DNA from: Candidatus Poribacteria bacterium
GTDB taxonomy: Bacteria; Poribacteria; WGA-4E; WGA-3G
Length of the DNA: 64,000 nucleotides
Direction: 5' to 3'
Assembly (NCBI GenBank): GCA_022828145.1
Contig: JAJEJA010000096.1
Span: forward strand, 25,208 to 89,207
Under the pieces are notes generated by a model. That model saw only the letters and a program-made list of their open reading frames with translations, did no database searches and was not told the origin of the DNA. Shown here piece after piece: positions 1 through 8,765 of the stretch. A program made the position numbers and the translations under genes. Within the stretch, counting starts at the first letter, position 1. Every line of letters starts with the position of its first letter.

Positions 1-1
1 T

Positions 2-787
2 CAGAAGGTCATGTCAAAGATTGAATCAGCATTAGAGGGAAATTATGCAGCGAAATCTGCCATAGATATGGCACTCAATGACAGACTGGGTAAAAAACTC
101 GGTATTCCTCTTTACAAACTCTGGGGACTCAATCCACTAAATACACCCCGCACCTCGTTCACCATTGCACTGGATGAACCAACTGTTATGGCAGAGAAAG
201 CATTAGCTGCTGATATGTATCCAATACTAAAAGTCAAACTTGGCACACAGCGGGATATTGAGATAATGGAAACACTTCGCAATGTAACTGATAAACCGAT
301 ATATGTTGATGCAAATACTGCCTGGCCACCAGACGAGGCAGTGCAGAAAATACAGCAACTAAAGGAATTTGGTGTAGAATTGATTGAACAACCCACACAG
401 CCAGATGATATTGCAGGGTTAAAGTTCGTTCGCGAGAATTCTTCACTACCGATTATCGCAGACGAAAGTGTGAAACGTGCAACTGATATACCGAAATTAT
501 CAGAAGCAGTAGATGGTATAAACATCAAATTAGTCAAATGTGGAGGACTGTTGGAAGCATTGCGAATGATACACCTTGCGCGTGCAAATGGACTACTTGT
601 CATGATTGGCTGTATGATAGAGAGTTCTCTCGGAATCACTGCAGCTGCACATCTATCTCCACTCGTTGACTACGCAGATTTAGATGGAAATTTGTTGATT
701 AAGAATGATCCATTTTCTGGTGTAACACTTAACACTGGGAAGTTAATGCTACCTGACAGACCAGGAATTGGTGTCGTTAAAACTTAA
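2..787 (+). CDS. Dipeptide epimerase / muconate-lactonizing-type enolase superfamily enzyme, 5' truncated by window edge
   Basis: The frame is open to the first bases of the window, so the N-terminus is missing; an ATG at 11 is probably internal. What remains is the enolase-superfamily barrel. It shows a KVKLG motif (catalytic K-x-K), DAN (first metal Asp), IEQP (metal Glu), ADES (third metal Asp) and KLVK (second catalytic Lys). The later D-L-D-G stretch and the GCMIESSLG segment resemble L-Ala-D/L-Glu-type dipeptide epimerases, which epimerise the alpha carbon of a dipeptide, often in murein peptide recycling. Substrate within the superfamily cannot be fixed from sequence alone. An SDR gene follows 27 bp downstream and may be co-transcribed. 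Confidence 0.85.
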   Translation, partial: QKVMSKIESALEGNYAAKSAIDMALNDRLGKKLGIPLYKLWGLNPLNTPRTSFTIALDEPTVMAEKALAADMYPILKVKLGTQRDIEIMETLRNVTDKPIYVDANTAWPPDEAVQKIQQLKEFGVELIEQPTQPDDIAGLKFVRENSSLPIIADESVKRATDIPKLSEAVDGINIKLVKCGGLLEALRMIHLARANGLLVMIGCMIESSLGITAAAHLSPLVDYADLDGNLLIKNDPFSGVTLNTGKLMLPDRPGIGVVKT

Positions 788-814
788 AGCAATAATGTAG
801 AATAGGAGTAAAAA

Positions 815-1528
815 ATGTCAAATTCTAACAGAAACGTCCTAATCACAGGTGGAACAGGTTTCTTAGGAAGTGCAGTGACGAAAGCATTTCTGTCACTGGG
901 TGACACGGTCGCAGTCACATATCTGTTTGACGATGAAGTGAATAGATTTAAGCAATACAATCCAGATCTAAGTGATGAGGTTACCTTTCTTTATGCAAAT
1001 GTCACTGAGGAATCAGCAGTGCAGACGACCATAGATACTTGTATCAATAAGTTCGGTCATCTTGATATATTAGTAAATATCGTTGGCGGGTTTGTTGGTG
1101 GCATTGATACAGTTGAACTTGAGGAAGATAAATGGGATTTCATGATGAACCTAAACCTCAAATCAGTGTTTCTCTGTTGCAGAGCAGTAATTCCGCACAT
1201 GACTGGACAGGGTAGTGGCAAGATCGTAAACGTCTCTGCGCGAGCAGGACTAAAAGGCGAGGCGGGATTGAGTGCTTACTGTGTCTCTAAAGGTGGCGTG
1301 CGGACACTAACAGAATCATTAGCTGCTGAGGTGATGGATTCGGGCATCAATGTCAACTGTATCATGCCGAGTATAATGGATACCCCAATGAACCGAGATG
1401 CAATGCCTGACGAAGACCATACACGTTGGGTAAAACCTGATGCTGTCGCAAAGGTAATTTGTTTCTTGACATCTGATGATGCATCCATTATCAACGGTGC
1501 TGCGATACCTGTTTATGGTAGAGCGTAG
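815..1528 (+). CDS. SDR family oxidoreductase
   Basis: A 237-aa short-chain dehydrogenase/reductase, a cytosolic NAD(P)-dependent oxidoreductase. The N-terminal nucleotide-binding motif TGGTGFLG is at residues 11-18. The catalytic Ser is near residue 142, and Tyr155 and Lys159 form the YxxxK motif (YCVSK). The C-terminus FLTSDDASIINGAAIPV is typical of the family. An AGGAG ribosome binding site precedes the ATG. The substrate is unknown. It lies just downstream of the epimerase-like gene. A decayed copy of the last 20 or so codons of a close relative is found at 18838-18900. Confidence 0.9.
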   Translation: MSNSNRNVLITGGTGFLGSAVTKAFLSLGDTVAVTYLFDDEVNRFKQYNPDLSDEVTFLYANVTEESAVQTTIDTCINKFGHLDILVNIVGGFVGGIDTVELEEDKWDFMMNLNLKSVFLCCRAVIPHMTGQGSGKIVNVSARAGLKGEAGLSAYCVSKGGVRTLTESLAAEVMDSGINVNCIMPSIMDTPMNRDAMPDEDHTRWVKPDAVAKVICFLTSDDASIINGAAIPVYGRA

Positions 1529-1940
1529 AACACTTTAGATTACTCCACTCTTTAACGATTCCCAAGACGAGGCATGTGGCACATTCATCCTTGATTGTGC
1601 TACTTTCTCCAACCCCATTCATTTTCCATTCCCCTCTCCACCACTCATCCATCTTGACATTGCTGTAGCTCATTCTGTTAGATTGTGCTTCTTTCTACAA
1701 CACTCATCCTTCATTTCCATTCTCCGTACAACGTGTCCCGCACCCTGTCCAGTCCCGTAGGGACGATATGTTTATAGAAAACGTGTCCTGTTCCTATAGT
1801 GACAAACACCTTACACACCCGTTCCTTATTGCCAAAAAAATAAGATTTTTCTGCTAAAAAAATAAGCAGCAAACAATGCAGTCCAGATTTTCAATCTTTA
1901 TGAATCAATACAGTTCTTGTTTTGAGTTACTTTCGTATAC
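1529..1940. repeat. Non-coding spacer with degenerate short repeats
   Basis: No convincing gene. It holds imperfect copies of two repeat families seen elsewhere in the window. One is the GCACATTC...GATTGTGCT unit near 1575-1605 and 1665-1700 (compare 40540-40640 and 54765-54830). The other is a single copy of the TCCCGTAGGGACGATATG unit at about 1751-1790 (compare 53512-53757). The AT-rich stretch after 1830 leads into the promoter of the nitrate operon. Confidence 0.6.
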
Positions 1941-1957
1941 TTGGCACTGATTTTGCT
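1941..1957 (+). promoter_or_regulatory. Sigma-54 (RpoN) type -24/-12 promoter of the nasT/nitrate operon
   Basis: TTGGCAC at 1941-1947 and TTGCT at 1953-1957 match the RpoN consensus TGGCAC-N5-TTGCW exactly, with GG and GC 12 bp apart. Transcription would start about 1968, leaving a leader of about 65 nt before nasT. RpoN control fits a nitrogen-assimilation operon. No NtrC-type upstream site was recognised by eye. Confidence 0.7.
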
Positions 1958-2033
1958 ATAAGTCTAATGTGAGATTCTTGTAATTGACTTTTACACAAAC
2001 ATTGTACTGATTTGGAGGGTTTAAATTCTACAG

Positions 2034-2636
2034 ATGGAAGTTGCCGCGGAAAAACAGAATGTATTAATCGTTGATAGCGATCTGGAACGGATATGTCTGT
2101 TGAACCAGGTATTTAAGACAAGTAAATATAACATCATTGCACATGTGGAACTTGATTGCCGTTTTCTGGATCAAGTCAAGCAAACAAATCCCGACATAAT
2201 TCTAATCGGTGTTGCTTCACCTTCTGATGAGACCTTAATCGCCATTGGATCTATAAATCAGAATCATCCTTGTCCAATTGTTATGTTTGCAGAAGATAAT
2301 CGATCTGAGACGATTCAAAATGCTACGTTGGCAGGCGTTTCCGCTTATGTAGTTGGTAGTCTGTCAAAGGAACGTATCAGGACAATTATTGAGGCAGCAA
2401 TTGCACGATTTGCTAAGTTTCGGACGTTACAAAAAGAACTTGAAAAGACGAAAACGAGTCTTGCAGAACGCAAGATCATAGAACGGGCAAAGGAAATAGT
2501 GGCGCAACAGCGCGGCACAACCGAGGCAGAAGCATATCAAACCTTAAGAAAGATGGCAATGAATCGTAGAAAACGTCTTGCAGAAATCGCACAAGATGTA
2601 CTATCTATAGCAGAAATATTGACGAACAAGATCTAA
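2034..2636 (+). CDS. nasT: NasT-like ANTAR-domain response regulator, transcription antiterminator
   Basis: A 200-aa protein with a receiver-like N-terminus (about 8-120), a short coiled-coil linker, and a C-terminal ANTAR RNA-binding domain (about 145-195; ERAKEIVAQQRG...AYQTLRKMAM...). At the usual phospho-acceptor position the sequence reads PDIILIGVAS, with Gly where Asp is expected, so this is probably a pseudo-receiver as in AmiR. ANTAR proteins bind pairs of hexaloop hairpins in leader RNA and prevent termination. Exactly such a leader lies directly downstream (2717-2797), ahead of nitrite reductase. Relatives are held inactive by the nitrate sensor NasS; no nasS is present in this window. 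A GGAGGG sits 13 nt upstream of the ATG. Confidence 0.9.
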   Translation: MEVAAEKQNVLIVDSDLERICLLNQVFKTSKYNIIAHVELDCRFLDQVKQTNPDIILIGVASPSDETLIAIGSINQNHPCPIVMFAEDNRSETIQNATLAGVSAYVVGSLSKERIRTIIEAAIARFAKFRTLQKELEKTKTSLAERKIIERAKEIVAQQRGTTEAEAYQTLRKMAMNRRKRLAEIAQDVLSIAEILTNKI

Positions 2637-2716
2637 TAAAAACTGATCACTACATTTAAAATTAAGTCATAGGTTTCATTCAACGTTGAATGGAACTACT
2701 CAGAAAATTAATATAT

Positions 2717-2756
2717 TCCCAACCAGTGTAGGTTTGGGATTGGACATAGGTGTCCA
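2717..2756 (+). ncRNA. ANTAR-target leader RNA: paired hexaloop hairpins P1 and P2
   Basis: P1 is CCCAACC / GGTTTGGG (2718-2738, one bulged T) closing the hexaloop AGTGTA (2725-2730). P2 is TGGAC / GTCCA (2741-2756) closing the hexaloop ATAGGT (2746-2751). Both loops have A at position 1 and G at position 4, the two bases that define ANTAR-protein targets. The 3' arm of P2 is also part of the 5' arm of the following terminator, so P2 and the terminator are mutually exclusive. It sits between nasT and the nitrite reductase gene. Confidence 0.85.
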
Positions 2757-2797
2757 TCTGGCAAAGCATATCTTTGTCGATGGACACTTTTTGTTTT
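2750..2797 (+). terminator. Conditional intrinsic terminator in the nitrate operon leader
   Basis: GTGTCCATC (2750-2758) pairs perfectly with GATGGACAC (2779-2787). The stem continues inside (GGCAAAG with CTTTGTC) to a CATAT loop and is followed by TTTTTGTTTT (2788-2797). Its 5' arm overlaps hairpin P2 of the ANTAR target, so NasT binding would block its formation. The nitrite reductase ATG follows 24 nt later. Confidence 0.9.
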
Positions 2798-2820
2798 AAT
2801 TCTTCATTGGAGAAACAAGA

Positions 2821-4371
2821 ATGAACAAAATTAAGAATAAGAATGCGTTGAAACGGAAAACCATGCATAAGAAACGAAAATCCAAACTTCATCCTGCTGA
2901 AGCTCTTAAACGTGAAAAAAACGGACTTGAAGTTATGGACGACATTCCATACTACGTACGAAATGGGTGGGAGGCAATTCCACCAGAAAAACGCGACAGA
3001 CTCAAGTGGGTTGGCGTGTTCTACCGTCGACAGACACCCGGGTCTTTTATGATGCGTCTAAGGATGACAAGTGGTTTTTCAAATTCAGAACAATTTCGCA
3101 CAATCGCCTTAATCAGTGAAACACACGGTCCAGGTTTTGTTGACCTAACAACACGCCAACAGATTCAATTGCGTGGATTTACAATTGAAAACGTGCAAAA
3201 CATCTGGAATCAGCTTGAAGAGGTAGGTCTAAATTCCCTACAGACAGGATTTGACAATATAAGAGGAGTTACAGGTTGTCCTGTGGCAGGTTTAACCCCG
3301 AATGAGTTGTTTGATGCGTCGCCTATAGCAAAGAAGTATACCGATATTATAACGGGTAACAAGGCTTTCACCGATATTCCGCGTAAGTTTAATGTTGGCA
3401 TTACGGGATGCTTAGACAACTGCACACATACTGCTTCGCAAGATATTGCATTGATACCAGCAGTCAAGGAAGTAGATAATCAGGAATTGAAGGGCTTTAA
3501 TGTCTTGGTCGGAGGTAAGATGGGTTCGGGAGGATTCACGCTTGCCAAGGAGCTTGATGTATTTGTGTTACCTGAACTTGCAGCAGAATTATGTGCAGAA
3601 ATAACATTGATTTTTAGAGACCACGGTGCACGGAAGATTCGAAATAAATCAAGAATGGCATTTCTCATTGCTGACTGGGGAGTCGAAAAGTTCAGGAAAG
3701 AATTAGAGGCACGACATGCCAAACACCTGCTATCAGCAGGTAAAGATATACGTGGTAAGAAAAAAACAGATCACACCGGTATTTTCTCACAGAAACAGAA
3801 AAGCCTAAACTATGTAGGACTTGTTGTACCAGTAGGACGTATAACAACGCCACAACTCTACGAAGTTGCACGACTTGCTGATAAATATGGTTCTGGACAA
3901 ATACGGTTAACGCAAGAACAAAATTTGATAATCACTGATGTGCATGATTCCAGAGTTGGGGCGTTAACCGCCGAACCACTTCTCCAAGAACTCCGCTATG
4001 ATCCATCAGAAGTCATGCGGGGTATGGTCAGCTGCACAGGTATTGACTATTGTCACTTCTCCCTAATTGAGACAAAAGAACGTGCAATGGAGGCGATCAA
4101 ACATTTAGAAGAAAAACTTGGCAATACCGAACCTTTAACTATACATTGGTCAGGATGTCCAAATGGCTGTGGAAACCATGCAGCAGCAGATATTGGACTT
4201 CTCGGTAAGAAAACGAAAATAGATGGTGTGATAACAGATGCTGTGGATGTTTTCGTCAAAGGCAATTCAGGTCCTAATCCCAAAGTTGCACCGAAATTAC
4301 TTGAGAATGTTCCATGTGATGATTTACCAGAAGTCCTTGAAGGTCTCGTACCTTACCTATCAAGAAAATGA
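2821..4371 (+). CDS. nirA: Ferredoxin-dependent nitrite reductase (siroheme/4Fe-4S)
   Basis: A 516-aa cytosolic enzyme of the nitrite/sulfite reductase ferredoxin-like family, about the usual length of ferredoxin-nitrite reductases. Cluster ligands are Cys405 and Cys411 (SCTGIDYC), then Cys446 and Cys450 (GCPNGCG); the last Cys also bridges to siroheme. It reduces nitrite to ammonium with six electrons. The N-terminal 30 residues are very Lys/Arg-rich. A GGAG lies 8 nt before the ATG. Sulfite reductase is possible by family, but the flanking nitrate transporter, nitrate reductase and NasT leader favour nitrite. Confidence 0.9.
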   Translation: MNKIKNKNALKRKTMHKKRKSKLHPAEALKREKNGLEVMDDIPYYVRNGWEAIPPEKRDRLKWVGVFYRRQTPGSFMMRLRMTSGFSNSEQFRTIALISETHGPGFVDLTTRQQIQLRGFTIENVQNIWNQLEEVGLNSLQTGFDNIRGVTGCPVAGLTPNELFDASPIAKKYTDIITGNKAFTDIPRKFNVGITGCLDNCTHTASQDIALIPAVKEVDNQELKGFNVLVGGKMGSGGFTLAKELDVFVLPELAAELCAEITLIFRDHGARKIRNKSRMAFLIADWGVEKFRKELEARHAKHLLSAGKDIRGKKKTDHTGIFSQKQKSLNYVGLVVPVGRITTPQLYEVARLADKYGSGQIRLTQEQNLIITDVHDSRVGALTAEPLLQELRYDPSEVMRGMVSCTGIDYCHFSLIETKERAMEAIKHLEEKLGNTEPLTIHWSGCPNGCGNHAAADIGLLGKKTKIDGVITDAVDVFVKGNSGPNPKVAPKLLENVPCDDLPEVLEGLVPYLSRK

Positions 4372-4380
4372 AGGAGAAAA

Positions 4381-5715
4381 ATGGAAATAAAAAACAGAGC
4401 AACACAGATAAACTTACTTAGTTTAAAGACGGTTCAAATGCGTACCTTTCATACGACCTGGTTCGCGTTTTTCTTAGCATTTTTTGGATGGTTCGGGATT
4501 GCGCCACTTATGGCAGTAGTCCGGGAAGACCTAATGCTAACAAAAACAGAAGTTGGAAATACTATAATTGCCTCTGTAGCAATAACAGTATTAGTTAGAG
4601 TACTGATTGGTCCCCTTTGCGATCGTATCGGATCAAGAAAAGCTTATACGTGGTTACTGATACTCGGATCAATTCCTGTCATGGGCATTGGACTTGTCCA
4701 GGATTATACAAGTTTTCTCCTTTTTCGTTTAGCAATCGGGGCAATCGGTGCAGCTTTTGTAATAACCCAATATCATACCTCAGTGATGTTCGCACCGAAC
4801 TGCGTTGGGACTGCAAACGCTACGACCGCAGGTTGGGGTAATTTAGGGGGTGGCGTAACCCAGATAGTGATGCCGCTCATCTTAACTGCAGTCCTGAGTT
4901 TTGGTGTAGATAAGTTCCTTGGATGGCGTCTGGCAATGATCATTCCAGGAATAGCACTGTTCATAATGGGTTTCGTTTACTGTTTCCTTACGCAAGATGC
5001 TCCTGATGGAAACTATAAGGAACTAAGAGAACGAGGGGAATTAGAACCTGCTAAAGGTAAAGGGTTGGAATCCTTCGAACATGTGATTAAAGACTATCGC
5101 GTATGGGCACTCTTTGTGATTTACGCTGCATGCTTCGGTGTTGAACTTACCATTAATAATATCGCTGCGTTATACTATCATGATCAGTTTCAATTAGATG
5201 TCAAAACAGCAGGATTAATCGCAGGACTGTTTGGATTAATGAACATATTTGCACGTACTACCGGTGGATATTTGTCAGATTATTTTGCAAAGAATATGGG
5301 GCTCCGTGGACGTGTTCTATTTTTATTCGTCGTTTTGTTAGGTGAAGGCATTATGCTCGTAATCTTTTCACAGATGACTGTTCTGATACTTGCAGTAGGC
5401 ACAATGATTATATTCAGTCTTTTTGTTCAGATGTCTGAAGGCGCAACGTTTGGGATTGTACCTTTTATAAATAAAAAAGCATTAGGTGCGGTCGCTGGTA
5501 TCGTTGGGGCGGGAGGAAACGCAGGTGCAGTTGCAGCTGGTTTCTTATTTCGTGCTGAAAATTTCACGATGCAACAAGGTTTACTCTTTCTTGGTACAAT
5601 AGTTGTTGTTGCAGCATTTGCTACAGTCTTAGTACGATTCTCCCCTGAGGTACAAGCAGCAGAGAAAAAAGCTTATGAAGATGCTTTGTCGGAAAAATAC
5701 GCATTCAAAAACTGA
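4381..5715 (+). CDS. nasA: MFS nitrate/nitrite transporter (NNP family)
   Basis: A 444-aa polytopic inner-membrane protein with about 12 hydrophobic segments. It carries both signatures of the nitrate-nitrite porter family: GWGNLGGG at residues 151-158 and GAGGNAGA at 376-383. It would import nitrate for the reductase downstream. It starts 9 bp after the nitrite reductase stop with an AAGGAG ribosome binding site. The NarK/NasA family also includes nitrite exporters, but the assimilatory context argues for uptake. Confidence 0.92.
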   Translation: MEIKNRATQINLLSLKTVQMRTFHTTWFAFFLAFFGWFGIAPLMAVVREDLMLTKTEVGNTIIASVAITVLVRVLIGPLCDRIGSRKAYTWLLILGSIPVMGIGLVQDYTSFLLFRLAIGAIGAAFVITQYHTSVMFAPNCVGTANATTAGWGNLGGGVTQIVMPLILTAVLSFGVDKFLGWRLAMIIPGIALFIMGFVYCFLTQDAPDGNYKELRERGELEPAKGKGLESFEHVIKDYRVWALFVIYAACFGVELTINNIAALYYHDQFQLDVKTAGLIAGLFGLMNIFARTTGGYLSDYFAKNMGLRGRVLFLFVVLLGEGIMLVIFSQMTVLILAVGTMIIFSLFVQMSEGATFGIVPFINKKALGAVAGIVGAGGNAGAVAAGFLFRAENFTMQQGLLFLGTIVVVAAFATVLVRFSPEVQAAEKKAYEDALSEKYAFKN

Positions 5716-5752
5716 AATAGAATGTTTAACCACGATTATGTCAATTGACCCT

Positions 5753-5932
5753 TATAGTGGATAGTCCAGACTAAAAATGTAGGTCGGGTAGAGGAACGAA
5801 ACCCGACAAATACCAAAAGCGTATTTGGCGTTGATTTGGACACGTAAGGATTGTGTCTATCATGTCGCCAGTTAATATTTATTGGCGCTTCGCTCTACCC
5901 GACCTACAAGTTTAACTTAGGCTGTCCAATAG
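5753..5932. repeat. MITE-like palindromic element between transporter and nitrate reductase
   Basis: A palindromic core runs from GTAGGTCGGGTAGAGG (5779) to CTCTACCCGACCTAC (5907). The outer arms TATAGTGGATAGTCC and GGCTGTCCAATAG form an imperfect terminal inverted repeat. Inside (5808-5840) is a fragment related to the 58-bp element at 53527-53584. The same core, with other ends, occurs at 30041-30127 and 49470-49557. It lies within the operon, so it is probably transcribed as a large hairpin. Confidence 0.7.
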
Positions 5933-5945
5933 ATTGGAGAAATCA

Positions 5946-8060
5946 GTGAGTAATGCAACAGGTAAAGCCGTTTGCCCCTATTGTGGTGTCGGTTGTGTTA
6001 TCCGGGCAGCGGTTCAGGATAATAAAATTACAAAAATTTCAGCCGATGATGATACGGCACCCAATTTCGGGATGCTTTGTCCAAAAGGCGCACATCTCAA
6101 ACAAGTATTTCAGAATCATGATGGAAGATTAGCATACCCAATGATTCGTGAAGGTAAGCGCGAGCCGCTACGTCAAGTTTCTTGGGAAAAAGCCATTGCA
6201 TTTACAGCAAGTCGTCTACAAGATATTCGATTAGAACACGGTAAGGATGCGATTGCACTCTACGGTTCTGGTCAATTAGACACCGAAACATCTTATGTAT
6301 TCAACAAGCTCTTTAAAGGGTTTTTGCAGACGAATAATATTGACACTAATAGCAGACTCTGTATGTCATCCGCAGTAGTGGGATATATCAAAGCGTTCGG
6401 TTCAGATGGTCCTCCGACCTGCTATGATGACATCCAACATGCAGATATGTTTCTTATTATTGGTGCAAACATGGCAGCAAATCACCCTGTCCTTTTTCAA
6501 ATGATTCGAAAACGACGGGCGTCAGAACCCAATACGCGGGTTATTGCAGTAGACCCCCGCCGAACACAGACAGCAGAATTCTCTGATGTACATATCCCTC
6601 TTGCACCTGGAAGTGATGTCGCTTTCCTTCAACTAATTGCAAAACGTCTGCTTGCAATAGAGCGCGTTGATAAAAGGTTTGTCCAAAGAAACACGGAAAA
6701 CTATAGCGCATATAAAAATCATCTCGAAAGTCTTGATGAGGACACACTTCTTTCTATCTGTGACATACACCCAGGTCGTATTGAAGAAATCGTAGAGTTT
6801 CTATCTAAACCGAGTCGTCTGTTAAGTTTCTACTGTCAAGGAACAAACCAGAGCACGAATGGTGTAGACAAGAATGTTGCCTTAATCAATCTCCATCTTC
6901 AATTAGGTGAGGTTGGCAAAAGAGGTGCGGGACCCTTTTCATTGACAGGACAACCGAATGCAATGGGAGGGAGAGAGGTCGGTTATCTTTCTCACCAGCT
7001 ACCCGGATATCGTGTGGTGACAAATGATATGCACCGCGCCTATCTTGAAGGCGCATGGAGGATTCCACCAGGGAGTATTGATCCAATCCCCGGTTTAACA
7101 GCAGTGTCAATGTTTGAGGCTGCAGCTGCTGGGGATGTGCGTGCACTCTGGATTGTCTGCACTAATCCCGCAGTGAGTATGCCCGATACAAAAGTTTCTC
7201 AAGCAGGACTCAAACGCGCGGACTTGGTGATAGTACAGGATTGTTATTATCCAACTGAAACAACGGAATACGCAGATGTACTGCTGCCTGCTGCACAGTG
7301 GGGTGAAAAACGGGGCACAATGACAAATAGCGAACGTCTCGTTGTCCGAAGCGATAAATTCCTTACACCCCCTGGAGAAGCAAAACCGGATTGGTGGATA
7401 TTCTCACAAATAGCGAAGGTGATGGGTTTCAAACGTGATTTTGATTTTCATACCCATGAGGAGATTTGGGACGAATTCCGACTGTTGACCGCAGGAACAC
7501 CGTGTGACCAGATGGGAATGACGAATGAACGTCTTGAAAAAGAGTCACTCCGTTGGCCCTGTCCTAATCCGAAACATCCTGGAACGCTCCGCCGTTATAC
7601 ACGCAGGAAGTTTTTCACACCTTCAGGTAAAGCACAATTTCACACACCAACCTATCGTCCACCAGAAGAAGAGACAGATGCGGAATTTCCGCTCGGTTTG
7701 ACGACAGGACGAGTTGCGAGTCAATGGCACACCCGTACCCGTACCGGGAAAGTCCAGCAACTCAATAAAAAAGACCCTGAGCCTTTCGTTGAAATTCATC
7801 CTGACGATGCTGAAGAGAACGGGGTAGAGGATGGTAATTGGATATTTCTAATTGGACGACGTGGAAGGTGTTATGCACGCGCGCGTGTTACGGAGTCTAT
7901 ACGGCGTGGATTACTGTTTACGCCGTTCCATTGGGGTGATCTCTTTCATTCAGAGACGAATGTCAATTATGTAACAAATTCAGCGTTTGATCCGGTATCT
8001 AAACAACCGGAGATGAAATTCTGTGCTGTGCGGATTGAGGTTGGTAGTGTGAAAAGTTAA
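5946..8060 (+). CDS. nasC: Assimilatory nitrate reductase catalytic subunit (Mo-bis-MGD)
   Basis: About 704 aa. An N-terminal 4Fe-4S motif (Cys10, Cys13, Cys17, Cys45) is followed by the molybdopterin oxidoreductase domains and a C-terminal dinucleotide-binding domain. Cys139 in NSRLCMSSAV is the likely Mo ligand, as in NarB/NasA reductases. It reduces nitrate to nitrite in the cytoplasm. I chose the GTG at 5946 because GGAG lies 6 nt upstream; an in-frame TTG at 5934 would overlap that site. It lacks extra C-terminal 2Fe-2S or FAD modules, so it resembles ferredoxin/flavodoxin-dependent NarB types. The related formate dehydrogenase family is less likely given the neighbours. Confidence 0.88.
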   Translation: MSNATGKAVCPYCGVGCVIRAAVQDNKITKISADDDTAPNFGMLCPKGAHLKQVFQNHDGRLAYPMIREGKREPLRQVSWEKAIAFTASRLQDIRLEHGKDAIALYGSGQLDTETSYVFNKLFKGFLQTNNIDTNSRLCMSSAVVGYIKAFGSDGPPTCYDDIQHADMFLIIGANMAANHPVLFQMIRKRRASEPNTRVIAVDPRRTQTAEFSDVHIPLAPGSDVAFLQLIAKRLLAIERVDKRFVQRNTENYSAYKNHLESLDEDTLLSICDIHPGRIEEIVEFLSKPSRLLSFYCQGTNQSTNGVDKNVALINLHLQLGEVGKRGAGPFSLTGQPNAMGGREVGYLSHQLPGYRVVTNDMHRAYLEGAWRIPPGSIDPIPGLTAVSMFEAAAAGDVRALWIVCTNPAVSMPDTKVSQAGLKRADLVIVQDCYYPTETTEYADVLLPAAQWGEKRGTMTNSERLVVRSDKFLTPPGEAKPDWWIFSQIAKVMGFKRDFDFHTHEEIWDEFRLLTAGTPCDQMGMTNERLEKESLRWPCPNPKHPGTLRRYTRRKFFTPSGKAQFHTPTYRPPEEETDAEFPLGLTTGRVASQWHTRTRTGKVQQLNKKDPEPFVEIHPDDAEENGVEDGNWIFLIGRRGRCYARARVTESIRRGLLFTPFHWGDLFHSETNVNYVTNSAFDPVSKQPEMKFCAVRIEVGSVKS

Positions 8061-8170
8061 ACGACTGTACTGTGTAGGAAGTTAGTGCGCGTGGTATTAA
8101 CAAGGGCACTTCATACCTTCCCATTTGGTCCGATCCGAGTGAACATTTAATCATCTTTGGTCAACTCAAC

Positions 8171-8488
8171 TTACAAATCTAAAACAAATGTGATAGTGTT
8201 CTTAATCTCTGTCATCACATTCTCTGGAAATTTACTAAGTTTTCGTATAAGCCGAATCTTCTCTATGGAACCTATCCCTTGTACATTGACGTAAGAGTCT
8301 TGATTAAGAAAGTTCAACTTTGGAAGTGTTACCTCATAGAAACTTTCTTTATATTTAGTTGTTAAAGGGATATAAATTATTAGAGATAGTGGCGGATCTG
8401 GATCGTAACGAGATATAACAAGCACCGGTCGGGTCTTTGCCACCAAACCCAGATCCGCAAGCCAAATTTCACCGGGATACGGGTTCAT
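8171..8488 (-). CDS. PemK/MazF-type mRNA interferase toxin
   Basis: About 105 aa. The MNPYPGEIWLADL start, the KTRPVLVIS strand and the later IPLTT strand are typical of the PemK/MazF fold, whose members cleave mRNA. I start it at the ATG at 8488, since the MazF fold begins there; a longer frame opens at 8521. It overlaps the end of the putative antitoxin gene by about 20 bp, the usual arrangement of a type II toxin-antitoxin operon. Confidence 0.82.
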   Translation of the reverse strand: MNPYPGEIWLADLGLVAKTRPVLVISRYDPDPPLSLIIYIPLTTKYKESFYEVTLPKLNFLNQDSYVNVQGIGSIEKIRLIRKLSKFPENVMTEIKNTITFVLDL

Positions 8489-8654
8489 CAAGTATATCCA
8501 ACACTTCTTGTTCCACTGCACGCGATCGCATTATTTCTAACAAACCTTCGTCTGCAAGGTCAATAAGTTCCGAGACACGTTGTCTAACCTCCGCTGCAGT
8601 ACTTGGTTCCCATTCCTGCAATTTCTCATCTAACCTTTCAACTAACATATCCAT
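8469..8654 (-). CDS. Putative antitoxin partner of the MazF-like toxin
   Basis: A 61-aa acidic, mostly helical protein ending ILDEPVSR. No family was recognised, but position, size and overlap with the toxin start indicate an antitoxin. GGAG lies 7 nt before the ATG. No clear ribbon-helix-helix or AbrB motif is visible, so the DNA-binding fold is unassigned. Confidence 0.65.
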   Translation of the reverse strand: MDMLVERLDEKLQEWEPSTAAEVRQRVSELIDLADEGLLEIMRSRAVEQEVLDILDEPVSR

Positions 8655-8765
8655 TGATTTTCTCCACTAATTTTTTATTGGAAAGCAGATAAACGTCTCT
8701 ACAACCTTTCCTTAAAAGGATATGACATTTTGAAAGAAAAGTCAAGGATAAATGTGCTTGAGTAA

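Noticed and set aside
1529..1700. A small minus-strand gene after the SDR
   Set aside because: The frame consists of repeat units related to other spacers, with no ribosome binding site.
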